DNA from: Parapedobacter lycopersici
Lineage (GTDB): Bacteria > Bacteroidota > Bacteroidia > Sphingobacteriales > Sphingobacteriaceae
Assembly (NCBI RefSeq): GCF_024643285.1
Contig: NZ_JAMSLW010000006.1
Span: 248,001 to 312,000, forward strand
Direction: 5' to 3'
DNA length: 64,000 nucleotides
In this document: positions 53,896-62,546 of the stretch, piece by piece
How the letters are laid out: each line of letters begins with the position of its first letter
Position numbering within the stretch: the first letter of the stretch is position 1
Program-made: the position numbers and the translations under genes
The notes under the pieces: model-generated
Told to the model about the DNA's origin: nothing
The model's database searches: none
Seen by the model: only the letters and a program-made list of their open reading frames with translations

Positions 53896-53903
53896 TATTT
53901 TCG
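53896..53903 (+). promoter_or_regulatory. -7-like box of leuS
   Basis: TATTTTCG, one base off TAnnTTTG, 25 nt before the leuS ATG at 53929. No -33 TTG is seen at the right spacing. Confidence 0.3.
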
Positions 53904-53928
53904 CCGTTCGTATTCAATCTGTACATAA

Positions 53929-56718
53929 ATGGACTATAATCACCGGGCAATAGAGCAGAAGTGGCAAAAATTTTGGGCCGATAACCAGACATTCAAAGCA
54001 AGCAATACTTCCACGAAACCAAAATACTACGTGCTGGACATGTTTCCCTATCCATCAGGGGCAGGCTTGCATGTGGGCCATCCCCTGGGATATATTGCCT
54101 CGGATATATTTGCCCGGTATAAGCGGGTCAAGGGCTTCAACGTGCTGCATCCCATGGGGTACGATTCCTTTGGATTGCCAGCCGAACAGTATGCTATCCA
54201 GACCGGGCAGCACCCCGCCATTACCACGGCAGCGAATATCAGCCGGTATCGCGAGCAGCTTGATAACATCGGCCTTTCGTTCGACTGGAGCCGTGAGGTG
54301 CGTACGAGCGACCCGGAATATTACCGGTGGACACAATGGATCTTTATGCAGCTGTTTGACGCCTGGTATAACAAGGCATCGGACAGGGCAGAACCCATCC
54401 GCAGCCTGATCACCCATTTTGAAACCCGGGGGAGTTCGGGCGTGCTTGCCGTATCGGATGAGGATACCGCCGCATTTACGGCGGCGGAATGGGCAGGTTT
54501 CAGTGATGCCGAAAAACAGCGGGAGCTGCTCAAATACCGCCTGGCCTACCTGCGTGAAAGCACCGTGAACTGGTGTGCGGCGTTAGGTACCGTGCTGGCC
54601 AATGACGAGGTGATCAACGGGGTATCCGAACGGGGGGGCTATCCCGTGGAACAGAAGAAAATGATGCAGTGGAGCATGCGCATCACGGCCTATGCCGAGC
54701 GCTTGCTTACCGGACTGGAAACAGTCGACTGGCCGGAGCCGCTGGTGGAGATGCAGCGGAACTGGATCGGGAAAAGCATTGGCGCCAGTGTCAGGTTTGC
54801 CGTTCCGTCGCTTGCGCCGGACGTGGCGATCGAAGTATTTACTACCCGGGTGGATACCATCTACGGGGTAAATTGCCTGGTGCTGGCCCCGGAGCACGAC
54901 CTGGTGTCGCAGCTGACGACCGCAGAACAGCAGGCTGAGGTAGAAGCCTACATTGCCCATACAGGCAAGAAATCGGAACGCGACCGGATGGCGGACGTGA
55001 AGACCGTTTCGGGTGCATTCACCGGAAGCTATGCCGAGCATCCGTTAACTGGAAAAGAGATCCCCATCTGGATTGCCGATTACGTGCTGGCCGGCTACGG
55101 TACGGGAGCCGTGATGGCGGTACCTTCGGGCGACCAGCGCGACTACCTGTTTTCCATGCACTTCGGCCTGTCGATCATCCCCATTTCGGATGCCCAGCAG
55201 CTCGACGGGCAGGCCGACCCCACAAAAGCCGGCCGGTATATTAATTCCGACATCATTAACGGCCTTACCTATCACGAGGCGGTTGACGTATTGATCAAAC
55301 AACTGGAAGCCACGGGTGCCGGGGAAGCGACCATCAACTACCGGATGCGTGACGCGATTTTCGGTCGGCAGCGGTATTGGGGGGAGCCCGTGCCGGTATA
55401 CTTTAAAGACGGATTTCCGCAACTGATCGAAGCAAGCGAGCTGCCGCTGGTGCTACCCGAGATTGACAAATATCTGCCCACGGAAAGCGGCGAGCCGCCG
55501 CTCGGCCGGGCGGGCGACTGGAAATACCGGGGACAGTTCGATTACGAACTGAGCACCATGCCGGGCTGGGCCGGCTCAAGCTGGTATTGGTACCGGTATA
55601 TGGATGCGCACAACAGCAATGCGCTTGTTTCACCCGAAGCGGTGAACTACTGGCAGGCAGTCGACCTGTATATCGGTGGTTCCGAACACGCAACCGGTCA
55701 CCTGCTGTACAGCCGTTTCTGGAATAAATTCTTAAAAGACCTCGGGTACGTACCTGAAGAGGAGCCGTTTAAAAAACTCATCAACCAGGGCATGATCCAG
55801 GGGCGGAGCAGTTTTGTTTACCGCGTGCTCGATACGGAGGGAAGGGGCACCAATACGTTTGTATCCTACGGATTGAAAGAACAGTACACCACCGTGCCGT
55901 TGCACGTTGATGTCAATATCGTAAGCAACGATGTACTCGATATCGAAAAGTTCCGGCAGTTCCGGCCGGATTTTGCCAATGCGGAATTTATCCTCGAAAA
56001 CGGAAAATATAATTGCGGGCATGAAGTAGAGAAGATGTCGAAATCCAAATACAATGTGGTGAACCCGGACGATATTATCGAACAATACGGTGCCGATACA
56101 CTGCGGATGTATGAAATGTTCCTGGGCCCGCTGGAGCAGAGCAAGCCCTGGAACACCAACGGCATCGAAGGAGTATATAAGTTCCTGCGCAAGCTATGGA
56201 AGCTGTTCCACGACGCGGAGGGCAATTTTTCGGTCAGCCACGGGGAGCCGGACCGGGCCGAGTTGAAGGCCCTGCACAAAATCATCAAAAAGGTAGCGGA
56301 AGATATCGAGCGGTTTTCGTTCAATACGTCTGTTTCATCTTTCATGATCTGCGTAAACGAACTGACTGACCTGAAATGTAATAAGGCGGCGATATTGCAG
56401 GAACTATGCATTGTGCTGTCGCCTTACGCACCCCACATCACCGAAGAATTGTGGGCGTTGCTGGGTAACACGCCGGGGACATTGTCTGAAGCGGCATATC
56501 CGGAATTTAATCCGGATTACCTGGTGGAAAGTGAATTTTCCTATCCCATTTCCGTAAACGGAAAGATGCGGATGAACCTTTCCCTGCCACTGAGTTTGGA
56601 AACGGGGGAAATTGAGCAGGCGGTACTGGCAAATCCGGATGTGCAGCGCTATCTGGACGGAAAACCCGTACGCAAAGTGATCGTGGTGAAAGGCCGGATT
56701 GTGAATGTGGTGGTGTAG
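53929..56718 (+). CDS. leuS: Leucine--tRNA ligase
   Basis: 929 residues, class I synthetase. HIGH-type motif HVGH in [16 protein letters not shown] near residue 47, a large CP1 editing domain in the middle, and the KMSKS motif in [16 protein letters not shown] near residue 702. The catalytic core includes [23 protein letters not shown]. The C-terminus [55 protein letters not shown] is the usual LeuRS tail. The frame ends 302 bp before the next gene, which holds the repeat element. Confidence 0.97.
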   Translation: MDYNHRAIEQKWQKFWADNQTFKASNTSTKPKYYVLDMFPYPSGAGLHVGHPLGYIASDIFARYKRVKGFNVLHPMGYDSFGLPAEQYAIQTGQHPAITTAANISRYREQLDNIGLSFDWSREVRTSDPEYYRWTQWIFMQLFDAWYNKASDRAEPIRSLITHFETRGSSGVLAVSDEDTAAFTAAEWAGFSDAEKQRELLKYRLAYLRESTVNWCAALGTVLANDEVINGVSERGGYPVEQKKMMQWSMRITAYAERLLTGLETVDWPEPLVEMQRNWIGKSIGASVRFAVPSLAPDVAIEVFTTRVDTIYGVNCLVLAPEHDLVSQLTTAEQQAEVEAYIAHTGKKSERDRMADVKTVSGAFTGSYAEHPLTGKEIPIWIADYVLAGYGTGAVMAVPSGDQRDYLFSMHFGLSIIPISDAQQLDGQADPTKAGRYINSDIINGLTYHEAVDVLIKQLEATGAGEATINYRMRDAIFGRQRYWGEPVPVYFKDGFPQLIEASELPLVLPEIDKYLPTESGEPPLGRAGDWKYRGQFDYELSTMPGWAGSSWYWYRYMDAHNSNALVSPEAVNYWQAVDLYIGGSEHATGHLLYSRFWNKFLKDLGYVPEEEPFKKLINQGMIQGRSSFVYRVLDTEGRGTNTFVSYGLKEQYTTVPLHVDVNIVSNDVLDIEKFRQFRPDFANAEFILENGKYNCGHEVEKMSKSKYNVVNPDDIIEQYGADTLRMYEMFLGPLEQSKPWNTNGIEGVYKFLRKLWKLFHDAEGNFSVSHGEPDRAELKALHKIIKKVAEDIERFSFNTSVSSFMICVNELTDLKCNKAAILQELCIVLSPYAPHITEELWALLGNTPGTLSEAAYPEFNPDYLVESEFSYPISVNGKMRMNLSLPLSLETGEIEQAVLANPDVQRYLDGKPVRKVIVVKGRIVNVVV

Positions 56719-56755
56719 GCACGGGCCAGGCGTACAGGGAATTGTCCGATAGTTC

Positions 56756-56990
56756 TTCGAGGCGTGTTCGACTGCTCTTCGAGGGCTGTTCGAGTCCGCT
56801 TCGGGACTTCTTCGACCCTTGTTCGGGGCGGCTTCGACTCCGCTTCGAGTGCGCTTCGGGGCTGCTCGGCACGCAATGCGTTGCGCTCCGAAGGCCTTCG
56901 AAGGATTCCCGAAACCACGCCGACGGAATCCCGAACGATTGTCGAAGCAGACTGGATAAAACTCCGGTGCGGCGCCGAAGCACACCCGGA
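56756..56990. repeat. Two opposed 11-bp-period TTCG/CGAA arrays around a hairpin
   Basis: On the plus strand TTCG starts at 56756, 56767, 56778, 56789, 56800, 56811, 56822, 56833, 56844 and 56855, exactly 11 bp apart; units read TTCG-R-N4-K-S. A central hairpin, CGCAA-TGCG-TTGCG (56872-56885), is centred on 56878.5. To its right CGAA or CG-type cores start at 56899, 56910, 56921 (CGAC), 56932, 56943, 56965 (CGGT), 56976 and 56987 (CGGA), again at multiples of 11. The TTCG and CGAA cores mirror each other about 56878.5. The intervening bases vary and pair only weakly. It fills the gap between leuS and the S9 peptidase gene. Function unknown. Confidence 0.9.
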
Positions 56991-57020
56991 AGCGGAATAG
57001 CCAATAAAAACAATACGATA

Positions 57021-59144
57021 ATGATGAAAAACATGTTTTCGTTGGGCATTTGCCTATCCTTATTTCTTGCAGTCCCGGCAGCCGCCCAAACCAAACGGCT
57101 CGACCTGGACCAGGCCTGGGGCATCAAACGTTCGCTGACTAAACCGATCAACACCATTGAAGGGTGGGCGGATGCCCGGCATTACATCGAATACGATACA
57201 CAGGCGCGACAGCTGTATGCGGTAGACAGCAAGACCGGGCAACGCCGGACTTACACGCCGCCGCCCAGCAGCGATACAGAAGTCTATATCCAGGATAAGG
57301 ATATCTATATCCGGGAGGGCGGCCAAGCTCCCCGGAGGCTGACACAGTCGCCCGCTGAAGAAGAAAAAAATCCCACGCTCTCGCCGGACAACCGGTATGT
57401 GGCATTTACCCGGAATAATGACCTTTATGCCATCAGCGTGCCGGATGGCCGCGAAATCCGCTACACCAGCGATGCCACGGACGTCATCTACAACGGATGG
57501 GCATCGTGGGTATATTATGAAGAGATCCTGGGCCGTCCGACGCATTATAAGGCCTTTTGGTGGTCGCCAGACAGCAAATCGTTAGCCTTTATGCGTTTCG
57601 ATGATACCGAGGTGCCCATGTTCCCGATCTTTGGCTCAAAGGGCCAACATGGTTATGTGGAACAGACACGCTACCCCAAGGCAGGTGATCCCAACCCAAA
57701 GGTACGGGTCGGGTTTGTGCCGGTGGAGGGCGGGGAAACCGTGTGGGCCGCGTTCAACGAGAACGACGACCAGTATTTCGGCCAGCCGTACTGGAGCTAC
57801 GACAGCAACTCACTGATGGTGCAATGGATGAACCGCGACCAGACAAACCTTAAATTTTATGCGATAGATCCCGTATCGGGCAGCAAAAAGGAGATATATG
57901 ACGAGAAACAGGAAGCCTGGATTGACCTGAGCCACGCCGAACGCATTACCTACCTCAAAGACAACAAACATTATATCTTAAAAAGCGATAAGACCGGCTG
58001 GGCCCATTATTACCTGTACACGCTGGATGGTACGTTGGTTAATCCGATTACTGCGGGCCCGTGGCAGGTATCCGCATTGCAGCTGGTGGATGAGCAGAAC
58101 CGGGTGATCTACTTTACTGCCCGGAAAGAACATTCGACAACGGAAGACCTGTACCGCGTTAATTACGATGGCAGCGGTCTGCGGCGGCTGACATTCGGCA
58201 ATTACACCCATGAAGTGCATGTGGCACCCGACGGCGCACATTTTATTACCACCTATTCCAATGTGGAAACGCCGACGAAAATTGCCCTGCTTGATAACCG
58301 CGGCAAACTGATCCGCGAACTGGCCGACAGCCGGGCGGATGATTTTTCAGATTACCGCTATGGCCGGACTGAAATGATTACCATCCCTACGCCGGATGGC
58401 TATGCGTTGCCGGCTACCATTACATGGCCGACGGACTTTGACGAAACCAAACCCCATCCGGTTATCTTCAGCATCTATGGCGGTCCAGACGCGGGAACGG
58501 TAAAAAACACCTGGAAAGGAACCGCCAACCAGCACTGGGCCAACGAGGGTATTGTCCAGATCGCCGTGGATCACCGGGCGTCCGGTCATTTCGGGAAGCA
58601 GGGCGTTGCACTCATGCACCGCAACCTGGGTAAATGGGAAATGGAAGATTACATCACGGCAGCCAAATGGCTAAAGAGCAAACCCTGGGTGGCCAAAGAT
58701 AAGCTGTTGATTACCGGACACAGTTACGGTGGGTACATTACCTGCCTGGCGTTAACCAAAGGGGCGGATTACTTTGATTACGGCATCGCCGGCGCGCCGG
58801 TGACCAGCTGGGAGCTCTACGATACGCATTACACCGAACGGTTCATGGATACCCCGCAGGATAACCCCGAAGGCTATAAGAACGGCTCAGTATTGACCTA
58901 CATTGATCAGTATAAAGGCGTATTACGCATTATGCACGGCGATATGGACGACAATGTGCATATGCAGAACACGATTCAGCTGATTGACGAACTGCAGAAC
59001 GCCGGAAAGCATTTTGAACTGATGATCTATCCCGGGGGGAGACACGGCTGGACGGGCCCCAAAGTGGTGCACGACCGGATGGAGCGTATCCGGTTTTACT
59101 ATCGGTACCTGTTGGAGAAGCCGGTTCCGGAAGCACTCAGATGA
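57021..59144 (+). CDS. DPP-IV-like S9 family peptidase
   Basis: 707 residues from the ATG at 57021, which starts a signal peptide (MMKNMFSLGICLSLFLAVPAAAQT); reading further upstream would only translate the repeat element. An N-terminal propeller (DPP4_N) region includes NGWASWVYYEEILGRPTHYKAFWWSPDSKSLAFMRFDD, whose double Glu is the DPP-IV N-terminus-binding motif. The alpha/beta hydrolase domain has the triad in GHSYGGYITC (Ser near 569), HGDMDDNVH (Asp near 641) and YPGGRHGWTGP (His near 675). It would remove dipeptides, often Xaa-Pro, from peptides in the periplasm. Promoter not evident; the leader contains the repeat. Confidence 0.93.
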   Translation: MMKNMFSLGICLSLFLAVPAAAQTKRLDLDQAWGIKRSLTKPINTIEGWADARHYIEYDTQARQLYAVDSKTGQRRTYTPPPSSDTEVYIQDKDIYIREGGQAPRRLTQSPAEEEKNPTLSPDNRYVAFTRNNDLYAISVPDGREIRYTSDATDVIYNGWASWVYYEEILGRPTHYKAFWWSPDSKSLAFMRFDDTEVPMFPIFGSKGQHGYVEQTRYPKAGDPNPKVRVGFVPVEGGETVWAAFNENDDQYFGQPYWSYDSNSLMVQWMNRDQTNLKFYAIDPVSGSKKEIYDEKQEAWIDLSHAERITYLKDNKHYILKSDKTGWAHYYLYTLDGTLVNPITAGPWQVSALQLVDEQNRVIYFTARKEHSTTEDLYRVNYDGSGLRRLTFGNYTHEVHVAPDGAHFITTYSNVETPTKIALLDNRGKLIRELADSRADDFSDYRYGRTEMITIPTPDGYALPATITWPTDFDETKPHPVIFSIYGGPDAGTVKNTWKGTANQHWANEGIVQIAVDHRASGHFGKQGVALMHRNLGKWEMEDYITAAKWLKSKPWVAKDKLLITGHSYGGYITCLALTKGADYFDYGIAGAPVTSWELYDTHYTERFMDTPQDNPEGYKNGSVLTYIDQYKGVLRIMHGDMDDNVHMQNTIQLIDELQNAGKHFELMIYPGGRHGWTGPKVVHDRMERIRFYYRYLLEKPVPEALR

Positions 59145-59166
59145 GGCCGACAAAGGGGAGCGCGAT

Positions 59167-59931
59167 TTAAAGCCACCCCTTATTAAGGGCCAGCTGTACC
59201 AGTTCGAGGACCGATGAGGTATTGGTTTTGCGGTAGATGTTTTTGCGATGCGTAGCGACAGTGGTGGTGCTGATGTGCAGGTCATCCGCAATTTGTTTGG
59301 TGGTCTGGTTCCGGGCCAGCAGTTCCAGAATCTGTTTTTCGCGGCGGGTAAGGATATTTACGGAAGGCGTGAGCCGCCGGACGGGATCGACATCAATATA
59401 CGAAGGTTCACCCTCCAATCCAATAAAGGACAGCACCATCCGGTTATCTTTCTTTAGGTGGCTGATGTCGGTATGCACCACAAACGTGCGCAGCACGGCA
59501 CCCTCATCATCCGTCTGGATGGTAACCACCTGCTGGAGCACGCGGATGTAGCTGCCGTCGCTTCTGCGTATCCGGTAATCATAACGGCTTTTGTACCGGG
59601 TTACTTTATCAGGGGGCAGCTGCGACCAGAACCGGGTAACCGTCGCTTCGAAATCAAGAAAATAGGGGAGGTCCTCCGGGTGGATCTTATCCATTAATAA
59701 ATCCAGCGTAAGCGCTTCCGGTTTATAGCCGATGACATCAATGACGTTGCTGCTGGCGTATTCAATTTTCATTTCCGGGGGATTGAACACCATGTAATAA
59801 TAGTCGCCTACCTGAAAGACATGAAGCAGCTTTTTATAGAGTTCAATTTCCAATGTTAGCTCACCCGGCGTCTTATGCTGGGCAATTTCCGTCCATATTT
59901 TCCTCGCTTGGTCTAAGATGAGTTTTTCCAT
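59167..59931 (-). CDS. PAS-LuxR transcriptional regulator
   Basis: 254 residues. A PAS-like sensor domain (about residues 40-165: YYMVFNPPEMKIEYASSNVIDVIGYKPEALTLDLLMDKIHPEDLPYFLDF, RRSDGSYIRVLQQVVTIQTDDEGAVLRTFVVHTDISHLKKDNR) is joined to a C-terminal LuxR helix-turn-helix (about 192-250: LTRREKQILELLARNQTTKQIADDLHISTTTVATHRKNIYRKTNTSSVLELVQLALNKGWL). No receiver or kinase domain. Ligand unknown. It is convergent with the peptidase gene and divergent from a small secreted protein gene, sharing a palindrome-bearing region with it. Confidence 0.92.
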   Translation of the reverse strand: MEKLILDQARKIWTEIAQHKTPGELTLEIELYKKLLHVFQVGDYYYMVFNPPEMKIEYASSNVIDVIGYKPEALTLDLLMDKIHPEDLPYFLDFEATVTRFWSQLPPDKVTRYKSRYDYRIRRSDGSYIRVLQQVVTIQTDDEGAVLRTFVVHTDISHLKKDNRMVLSFIGLEGEPSYIDVDPVRRLTPSVNILTRREKQILELLARNQTTKQIADDLHISTTTVATHRKNIYRKTNTSSVLELVQLALNKGWL

Positions 59932-60052
59932 TGATAGGTTGGTTGGTTGCGTTAAGGTGCTGCAATATACAAAAAAATAGGTGCCTGGGCCAACACCCCG
60001 GCCGGATCGGGTGCCGTAACAAGGGAAAAACAGCAGAAAATCAAAAAACAGT

Positions 60053-60104
60053 AAAAATACCTTATGTCAGGTATTTTTTGTCAGTCATTAACATGTTACT
60101 TTTG
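60053..60104 (+). promoter_or_regulatory. Palindrome and promoter for the secreted protein gene
   Basis: AAAAATACCT (60053-60062) and AGGTATTTTT (60069-60078) form a perfect 10-bp dyad with a 6-nt spacer. It overlaps a TTTG (60077-60080) and precedes a perfect -7 box TACTTTTG (60097-60104); the -33/-7 spacing is 16 bp. It could be an operator, or the end of another transcript; see findings. The rest of the 301-bp gap (59932-60232) holds no other gene. Confidence 0.55.
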
Positions 60105-60232
60105 CATGCGCGGTATCCGTTAGCATGTAGGCCAGAAACACGGTGAGTATCATCGTATGATTAGCCTGCAAAGGAACAGCTACCATTAACATTAACAACC
60201 ATAACAGAATTTTCACGACTAAAACAATCAAA

Positions 60233-60703
60233 ATGAAGACAACGCAGGTAATTATGGCCTTATGTGCCGTGTTTTTAATTGGGGTCGGCGCGGTGAATGC
60301 GCAGTCGTCGCGATCAGATCTACAGAAAATGTATGTTTCTCACCTTCAGAAGCAGGGCTATCAGCCGGAAATTGATTCAGACGGCGACATTGAATTCAAA
60401 GCTGAGGGAAATACCTTTTACATTATTGTAGACGAAGATGATCTGGAGTCGTTCCGGATTTTATACCCGAGTTTTTGGGAAATCGAGTCATTGTCTGAAA
60501 AGGCGCAGGTGTATAATGTGGTTAACTACATTAACAGGACAACGAAAATTGCCAAGGCTTACCTGAACTCAAGCGAGGATAATGTTTCCATGGACGTTAA
60601 TATTTTTATTGCGGAACCGGAAGATTTTAAACCGCATTTTCGCCGCATGGTCAACTTATTAATCGCGGAAAGACGAGAATTCATTGACAAAATGAATGAA
60701 TAG
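60233..60703 (+). CDS. Secreted small protein, YbjN-like
   Basis: 156 residues. Signal peptide (residues 1-23, ALCAVFLIGVGAVNAQ). The mature part is acidic and helical/beta mixed: LQKMYVSHLQKQGYQPEIDSDGDIEFKAEGNTFYIIVDEDDLESFRILYPSFWEIESLSEKAQVYNVVNYINRTTKIAKAYLNSSEDNVSMDVNIFIAEPEDFKPHF. The VYNVVNYINRTTKIAKAYLN region looks like the YbjN / type-III chaperone-like fold, an inference from pattern. Its gene is divergent from the PAS-LuxR regulator, so regulation by it is plausible. Confidence 0.75.
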   Translation: MKTTQVIMALCAVFLIGVGAVNAQSSRSDLQKMYVSHLQKQGYQPEIDSDGDIEFKAEGNTFYIIVDEDDLESFRILYPSFWEIESLSEKAQVYNVVNYINRTTKIAKAYLNSSEDNVSMDVNIFIAEPEDFKPHFRRMVNLLIAERREFIDKMNE

Positions 60704-60746
60704 TGCCGTGGCGCATGCTGCCGGGGGTTTTTTCTAAAATTTTTAA

Positions 60747-60776
60747 TTGGAGGATTCATTTCAATCACTATATTTG
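60747..60776 (+). promoter_or_regulatory. Promoter of tRNA-Ala
   Basis: TTG (60747-60749), 19-bp spacer, perfect TATATTTG (60769-60776). Transcription would begin about 60783, about 90 nt before the mature tRNA, so the tRNA-like remnant lies in the precursor leader. Confidence 0.7.
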
Positions 60777-60789
60777 CAGTCCGATTGAA

Positions 60790-60856
60790 GGGGAGATTGA
60801 TTTGGCTGGTTAGTGCGTCCGGAAAGTATTCGGGGAGGTCACCGGTTCAATCACAG
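60790..60856 (+). pseudogene. Degenerate tRNA-like sequence in the tRNA-Ala leader
   Basis: GGGGAGATT at 60790 starts a stretch that aligns without gaps to the first half of the downstream tRNA-Ala (about 20 of 28 bases in the D-arm region) and, after a one-base shift, to its variable and T-arm (AGGTCACCGGTTCAATC against AGGTCATCGGTTCGACTC). An anticodon stem TCCGG/TCGGG can form with two wobbles. The D-stem, the 3' T-stem half and the acceptor 3' side are missing or unpaired, and the base before the anticodon is A instead of the invariant T. It reads as a decayed tRNA. Confidence 0.5.
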
Positions 60857-60872
60857 AACGAAGTAAGATAAT

Positions 60873-60946
60873 GGGGGATTAGCTCAGCTGGCTAGAGCGT
60901 TTGCATGGCATGCAAAAGGTCATCGGTTCGACTCCGATATTCTCCA
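60873..60946 (+). tRNA. tRNA-Ala (GGC anticodon)
   Basis: 74-nt cloverleaf: acceptor GGGGGAT/ATTCTCC with the alanine identity pair G3-U70, D-arm GCTC...GAGC, anticodon stem TTTGC/GCAAA with loop ATGGCAT (anticodon GGC), variable AGGTC, T-arm ATCGG-TTCGACT-CCGAT, discriminator A. CCA is not encoded. It reads GCC and GCU codons. Confidence 0.96.
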
Positions 60947-60947
60947 C

Positions 60948-60980
60948 AGAATACCTGCCATTGGCAGGTATTCTTTTTTT
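60948..60980 (+). terminator. Terminator after tRNA-Ala
   Basis: Perfect 12-bp stem AGAATACCTGCC / GGCAGGTATTCT (60948-60959 and 60963-60974), 3-nt loop, then a T run to 60980. It begins 2 nt after the tRNA, a classic factor-independent end. Confidence 0.93.
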
Positions 60981-61171
60981 AAACCTAACCTAAACCTGTA
61001 TTACCTGTACGTCGCGAAAGAAATTCAACTTTTTTATTCCATTATTCGTTGAACGGTATTTTTATGGGCATCTTTATGCGCCGGGTATCAACAACAGCGC
61101 CGGTGTTCATGAAAATGATACGCCACACGCTGAAAGCCACAAGGCAGGACCGAATCATAAACTTAAAAAAT

Positions 61172-61642
61172 ATGAAAATTACGAACGCATTGATGATAAT
61201 CGCCGGCATATCGGCAGTGTCGTGTACCGGAAACATGGAAGGCACGCCCGCTGAAACCACGAAGCTTCCCATTGTGGGCACCTGGAAGCTTATCACGGCG
61301 AAGACGATTGAAAATGGCGACACGACCACCACCGATTATACAAAGGATAGGTCGTTCATTAAGATTATCAACGATACTCATTTTGCTTTTCTGCATCACG
61401 ACCTCAATAAGGGAAAAGACTCACTGGCGTTTTTCTCCGCCGGAGGGGGTGATTATGTGTTGAAAGACAGTATGTATACGGAGCACCTGGAGTATTCCGA
61501 TGGCCGGGACTGGGAAGGAAATACGTTTGATTTCCATGTGAATATATCGAATGACACACTGACCCAGCGCGGACTGGAGCAGGTGGAAAGTGCAGGGGTG
61601 AACCGGGAAATCGTTGAAACGTATATCCGGGTAGCGCTGTAA
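61172..61642 (+). CDS. Lipocalin-like lipoprotein
   Basis: 156 residues from the ATG at 61172 (in-frame ATGs from 61049 onward give a long Arg/Met-rich leader, not used). The signal has a lipobox in SAVSC (Cys18). The mature part, LPIVGTWKLITAKTIENGDTTTTDYTKDRSFIKIINDTHFAFLHHDLNKGKDSLAFFSAGGGDYVLKDSMYTEHLEYSDGRDWEGNTFDFHVNISNDTLTQRG, has the GTWKL opening and strand pattern of the lipocalin-like domains common in Bacteroidota. Ligand unknown. Membrane-anchored, periplasmic or outer-membrane. Confidence 0.75.
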   Translation: MKITNALMIIAGISAVSCTGNMEGTPAETTKLPIVGTWKLITAKTIENGDTTTTDYTKDRSFIKIINDTHFAFLHHDLNKGKDSLAFFSAGGGDYVLKDSMYTEHLEYSDGRDWEGNTFDFHVNISNDTLTQRGLEQVESAGVNREIVETYIRVAL

Positions 61643-61739
61643 CGGTAATTGAACAGGTGCAATTGTGGTGTAATTGATACAAGAAGATTGATTTCCGAAA
61701 AGATTATCTCATCTTTGCAGGATAATTTCCAGCTGCTGA

Positions 61740-62525
61740 ATGATTCAGTTTTTAAAAGATAGTACGTTTGCCGTCAATGAAGTCATTAACAAATCATGGG
61801 ATTTGCTGCGGCAGCATTATTTTTCCGTGGCAGGGCTCTGTTTCCTGCTGTTTCTGACGTCCAATACCTCCGGTATCCTGGCTTTTTATCTCAATGAGGT
61901 GAGCCCGTTCCTCAGTGCATTTATGGCCTTTCTTTTCGTGATTTTGTATTTCGGTATTCAGCTGGCGCTGTTTAAGTACATCTTCCAGCTGATTGATGGA
62001 AAGGACCATGTCCGTTTACAGGAAACCATCCCCACCACCCGCGAACTGGTATATTTCTTCGCGGCAATGTGCTGTATCGCCGCTATTGCGCTGGTTTTTT
62101 ATTTCATCATCTCGCTGCTTGGTTTCCCATTGGTTTACGCCGGTGTAGACATCACGGTGCTGGTCGACATTACCCGCGTAATCGCGGCCGTGTTGATTTT
62201 CCTTTTCCTGCTGCGCGTGGCCTTTTACCCTTTTTTTATCATCGACCGGCACGCGGGACCCTGGCGCGCCGTTAAGCTGAGTTTTGCGCTTACGAAGGGA
62301 AATATCACCAAATTATTGCTCATCTTGGTATTTTTTGCCATTTTGCACCTGTTATATATTTATTTCAATTACAGTGGATACCCGATAGTATCTACTGCTT
62401 TGAGCGTAATCAATTCCTTTTTGGTTGGTCCGCTTTCCAGTGTGGTAGTGGCCATGGCCTACCGGGATATGATGATGCATTACCAAGGCGGCGAGGATCC
62501 CAAGGTGACGGAAAATATTATTTAA
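61740..62525 (+). CDS. Integral membrane protein of unknown function
   Basis: 261 residues with six hydrophobic segments: about 28-52, 55-80, 100-130, 140-165, 188-210 and 220-245. Sequence opens MIQFLKDSTFAVNEVINKSWDLLRQHYFSVAGLCFLLFL. The pattern and the WRAVKLSFALTKGNITKLLLILVFFAILHLLYIYF section resemble DUF975/glycerophosphoryl diester-type membrane proteins of unknown role; I do not assign a family. A CATCTTTG just upstream, one base off the -7 consensus, is the only promoter sign. The next gene starts 21 nt later. Confidence 0.7.
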   Translation: MIQFLKDSTFAVNEVINKSWDLLRQHYFSVAGLCFLLFLTSNTSGILAFYLNEVSPFLSAFMAFLFVILYFGIQLALFKYIFQLIDGKDHVRLQETIPTTRELVYFFAAMCCIAAIALVFYFIISLLGFPLVYAGVDITVLVDITRVIAAVLIFLFLLRVAFYPFFIIDRHAGPWRAVKLSFALTKGNITKLLLILVFFAILHLLYIYFNYSGYPIVSTALSVINSFLVGPLSSVVVAMAYRDMMMHYQGGEDPKVTENII

Positions 62526-62546
62526 GACATTTACGAAGCAGGCATT

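Noticed and set aside
56742-57020. N-terminal extension of the S9 peptidase
   Set aside because: It would translate the repeat array. The ATG at 57021 starts a proper signal peptide, so the extension is not used.
56404-57157. Long minus-strand frames crossing the 11-bp array
   Set aside because: They are open only because the array is nearly free of stop codons in all frames; they overlap leuS and the peptidase gene.
60790-60856. Calling the leader element a functional second tRNA
   Set aside because: The T-stem 3' half, acceptor 3' side and D-stem do not pair, and the base before the anticodon is not T.
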